Notes under the pieces: model-generated
Told to the model about the DNA's origin: nothing
Seen by the model: the letters and a program-made list of their open reading frames with translations, nothing else
Databases searched by the model: none
Assembly: GCA_031374935.1 (NCBI GenBank)
Contig: JANMHB010000052.1
Coordinates: 42,825 to 106,824 of the forward strand
Direction of reading: 5' to 3'
DNA length: 64,000 nt
Source: JACMLX01 sp031374935
GTDB lineage: Bacteria; Gemmatimonadota; Gemmatimonadetes; Gemmatimonadales; Gemmatimonadaceae
Program-made: the position numbers and the translations under genes
Part shown: positions 61,803 to 64,000 of the stretch, one piece after another
How the letters are laid out: every line of letters begins with the position of its first letter
Position numbering within the stretch: the stretch's first letter is position 1

Positions 61803-63722
61803 CTAGAGGGCCTCGCCGCGTTCCATGATCATCTTCTCCAGCTCCGTGATCTCGTCCGATGAGAAGCCTGGCCCCGAGCCCTCATCCTGCGGCGATTCCG
61901 CAGGGATCGGGCCCGGGCCGGGACCGCGGATCGGCGTCAGGATCGGTGGCAGAATGGGTCGCAATGGGATCAGCGGAACCAAGGGCACCAGCGGTCGAAG
62001 CGGCTGGAACGGCAACAGGGGCAGCAATGGCCGAAGGGGTAGCAAGGGAATCAGCGGCTGCAGCGGTTGCAATGGCAGGAGCGGCAGCACTGGGCGGATC
62101 GGTTGGAACGGAATCAGTGGCCTGAGCGGTGTCAGCGGCAGAATCGGGAGGAACGGCCGCAATGGCACCACCAGACACCGCAATTTCGCCGTCAGCACCG
62201 CGCGATGGGCATCCACCAGCCCGTTCCCGGTCGCCGTGTCCGGCCCCACCACGGCCGCATTGCCGAAGTTGGGGTGGTTGGTGCCAGTGGTGACGTCACG
62301 CGCCGTGCGCATCAGCACATCGCGGACTTCGGCCGGCGTGAGCCGCGGACACGCCTGCTTGACCAGCGCCGCGGCACCGGCGAGTTGCGGCGCCGCTGCC
62401 GAGGTACCGGAAAACGCAGCCCAGCCGTCGTTGGACGCGGTTTCGTCGCCGTTCGGGTGTGTGCCTCCCGCCCCGGTAGCGTCGATCTCGTCGCCCGCCT
62501 CGAGCGGCAGCATGATGTACTTCGCGCGCGGCAGCATGCCGACCAGACCACTGAGATCGGGGACACGCCGGCCGGGATACACATTGCTCATGAAGCCGCT
62601 GGCATAGTCGGACGCCCGCGTATTGCCGTCGGGCAACATGAAGACACCGCCAGCCGAAATCACGTCCGGGTGCTGTCCCGGGAAACCCCAGTGCCCGTTG
62701 CCCGCCGAGAACACCACGATGATCCCACTGGCCACCGCTGCGGCGATCGCGGCCGCGAGTGCCTGATCGGCCGCCGAGAGCGGACCGTTCGGGCGACTGG
62801 AGCCCCAGCTGTTGGTGATGATGTGCGGATTGAGCCCGACCGCGGCATTGAAGGCGCCCGCGGTGTTCACCAGCACCGTGCCGTTGGCCGCCTTTACCGG
62901 CAACAGCTCGATGTCCGGTGCGACGGCAAAGATGTTCGCCGACTCTCCCGTGCCGTGTCCAACCTCATCCTTCAGCGGCAATGTCGCGCCGGGTCCGAGG
63001 GTGACCGCCGCCACCCGATACCCGCGCGACTCGAAGAACGGATGCCGGTAGAAGCCCGTGTCGACCATCGCAATCCGGATGCCGCTGCCGGTCGTCCCAC
63101 CCCGATGCGCCTTGTCGGCGTTGCATCCGACCGACACATCCGCCGGGACGTTCAGGTGCCAGTACGCCTTGCGCGGCGGAAAGATGGATGGCGCCATCAG
63201 ATACCGCGGTGACTCGATCGCGATACCTTCGATCAGGTCCTCAAACGGAGTGCCGGTCGTCTCGATCAGTCCGTCCACAGCGGTATCCGGGCAGTCGATG
63301 AAGGTGGCGAACTCGAGCCGTCCGGTGCTCTTCATCGTCTCGCGTTCCTCCGCCACCAGCTTCGTGTTGAAGGCGCGCTCGAAGCGAGTGCGTGAGCCGC
63401 TGAAGTTGATCATCATCTCCGTCGCCTGCAGCACCTCGAAGCCGGCCTCCTGCAGCATGGCGGCAGACCGCTGCACGTCATCGATCTCCGAGGTGAAGTT
63501 GCCGACGTTCTCGGCGTCGGCCAACAGGCCCGGTGTGAACATCGACACTCCGCCCCGCGACCGCGGCGAGGCGATCGCAAAGATGCGATCCGGCATCTCG
63601 GCGGCAGCCCTCGCGCGCGCGCGACGTGGCCGGGCCCCTTCATCGTCAGCCATGACCGGCTTCGCGGTCTTGCGCCCGGTCTTCCTTGCCGCCTTGGTGG
63701 CGGCCTTCTTGCGCGTTGCCAT
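61803..63722 (-). CDS. Subtilisin-like (S8) serine protease with basic N-tail and Pro-Leu repeat tail
   Basis: 639 residues. No signal peptide: the N-terminus is Lys/Arg/Ala-rich (ATRKKAATKAARKTGRKTAK), like histone-H1-type tails. A propeptide-like region spans about 60-180. The S8 domain (about 205-515) has D221 (AMVDTGF), H256 (GHGTGES), the oxyanion N342 (SAGNGHWG) and S441 (SGTSAAAPQ), so it should be active. Residues 520-599 form a Pro-rich repeat (LLPLRPLLPLLPFQPLRPL is typical) with proline at roughly every third position, followed by GPGPGP and an acidic end. The next gene's ATG abuts the stop. A position downstream of the partial gene at 63782 indicates one operon. Confidence 0.9.
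   Translation of the reverse strand: MATRKKAATKAARKTGRKTAKPVMADDEGARPRRARARAAAEMPDRIFAIASPRSRGGVSMFTPGLLADAENVGNFTSEIDDVQRSAAMLQEAGFEVLQATEMMINFSGSRTRFERAFNTKLVAEERETMKSTGRLEFATFIDCPDTAVDGLIETTGTPFEDLIEGIAIESPRYLMAPSIFPPRKAYWHLNVPADVSVGCNADKAHRGGTTGSGIRIAMVDTGFYRHPFFESRGYRVAAVTLGPGATLPLKDEVGHGTGESANIFAVAPDIELLPVKAANGTVLVNTAGAFNAAVGLNPHIITNSWGSSRPNGPLSAADQALAAAIAAAVASGIIVVFSAGNGHWGFPGQHPDVISAGGVFMLPDGNTRASDYASGFMSNVYPGRRVPDLSGLVGMLPRAKYIMLPLEAGDEIDATGAGGTHPNGDETASNDGWAAFSGTSAAAPQLAGAAALVKQACPRLTPAEVRDVLMRTARDVTTGTNHPNFGNAAVVGPDTATGNGLVDAHRAVLTAKLRCLVVPLRPFLPILPLTPLRPLIPFQPIRPVLPLLPLQPLQPLIPLLPLRPLLPLLPFQPLRPLVPLVPLIPLRPILPPILTPIRGPGPGPIPAESPQDEGSGPGFSSDEITELEKMIMERGEAL
61926..62165 (-). repeat. 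Imperfect tandem repeat encoding the Pro-Leu-x tail of the subtilisin
   Basis: About 240 bases built from degenerate 9-base units, each giving a Pro-Leu/Ile/Val-x triplet pattern on the minus strand (e.g. PLRPLLPLLPFQPLRPLVPL). Read on the plus strand, the same bases give Gly at every third codon, a collagen-like artefact. The repeat is confined to the C-terminal tail-coding part of the protease gene. Confidence 0.85.
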
Positions 63723-63781
63723 TGCTCAGCTCTCCTCGCCGCCGTAGCGGCCTCCCGAGACACGAACGTGCTCACGATTCA

Positions 63782-64000
63782 TCACGTACTCCGCAGCCAT
63801 TGATCAACGGCTGCCAGGTTCTGGCTGAAGTAGTGCGCCACCACCCACGGTGCATCGCGCGGACGATGCGCGAAGATCTCGCCGTTCTGCGCGACATCCG
63901 CGGTATCGAAATCGACGTAGCGGAATCCGGGGATGTGCGCCACGGTGCACCAGAGCGCCACCTGATCGAGGATCCACCGGTTGGTGGACGGATACGGCAG
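63782..64000 (-). CDS. Protein of unknown function, C-terminal end (partial)
   Basis: The last 72 codons of a minus-strand gene that continues beyond the window; the stop is at 63782-63784. The peptide LPYPSTNRWILDQVALWCTV leads to AHIPGFRYVDFDTADVAQNG and APWVVAHYFSQNLAAVDQWL. It is aromatic-rich, looks globular, and matches no family I can name. It ends 59 bases before the subtilisin start on the same strand, so it probably belongs to the same operon as the protease, propeptide-like protein and oxygenase. Confidence 0.7.
   Translation of the reverse strand: MPYPSTNRWILDQVALWCTVAHIPGFRYVDFDTADVAQNGEIFAHRPRDAPWVVAHYFSQNLAAVDQWLRST

Noticed and set aside
61825..62607. Plus-strand open frame with collagen-like Gly-x-y repeats
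   Set aside because: It is the antisense image of the Pro-Leu-x repeat: Pro codons (CCN) read backwards become Gly codons (GGN preceded by other bases). The minus-strand frame carries the full catalytic S8 domain, so it is the real gene.

Overview
The window looks like ordinary chromosome of a high-GC Gram-negative bacterium, most likely a member of the Gemmatimonadota (Gemmatimonadaceae-like). This rests on gene content: two SusC/SusD outer-membrane uptake pairs, many exported S9 peptidases, amidohydrolases and BNR-propeller proteins, an ECF sigma factor coupled to a Pkn-type kinase with TPR repeats, and plug-only TonB proteins. Shine-Dalgarno sites (GGAGG/GGGAG) are clear before many starts. 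I saw no rRNA, tRNA, CRISPR array, prophage or insertion sequence.

Layout. 1-420: the end of an amidohydrolase and the broken start of a second one. 583-6856: an Asp-box lipoprotein divergent from SusC/SusD pair 1. 6952-12047: GNAT, ankyrin protein, small lipoprotein, outer-membrane protein, ABC-F ATPase. 12466-16803: two small envelope genes, then an ECF sigma factor translationally coupled to a Ser/Thr kinase. 16912-17136: a cinA remnant. 17157-22004: surface-polysaccharide genes (NAD-dependent epimerase, DegT aminotransferase, methyltransferase, GT4). 22443-25310: YvbH-like PH protein and a hybrid histidine kinase. 25380-27962: FKBP lipoprotein, CPBP protease, and a membrane protein/winged-helix regulator pair with a palindromic operator between the divergent genes. 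28138-38418: S9 peptidase, GGT-like lipoprotein, SusC/SusD pair 2 and an alpha/beta peptidase, suggesting peptide scavenging. 38446-49697: a lone contractile-tail-tube-like protein, ferritin, an unknown lipoprotein, a large BNR propeller, a propeller-amidohydrolase fusion, a stand-alone I9 inhibitor-like lipoprotein, and a DUF1207 protein. 49766-60524: cytochrome c, an FHA/lytic-transglycosylase fusion, a Cys-cluster protein, exported DinB, an FMN dehydrogenase, a plug-only protein and several small envelope proteins.

Most unusual region. At 60589-64000 (minus strand) a tight operon encodes a protein of unknown function (cut by the window edge), a subtilisin without a recognisable signal peptide, a small protein resembling that subtilisin's own propeptide, and a prolyl-hydroxylase-like 2OG-Fe(II) oxygenase. 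The subtilisin has a Lys/Arg/Ala-rich N-terminus and an approximately 80-residue Pro-Leu repeat tail. The simplest hypothesis is that the oxygenase acts on the proline-rich tail and the small protein inhibits or chaperones the protease.

Second candidate: the sigma/kinase pair, in which threonines occupy the sigma-2.2 positions that are acidic in canonical ECF factors. This is the arrangement expected of a phosphorylation-activated sigma factor.
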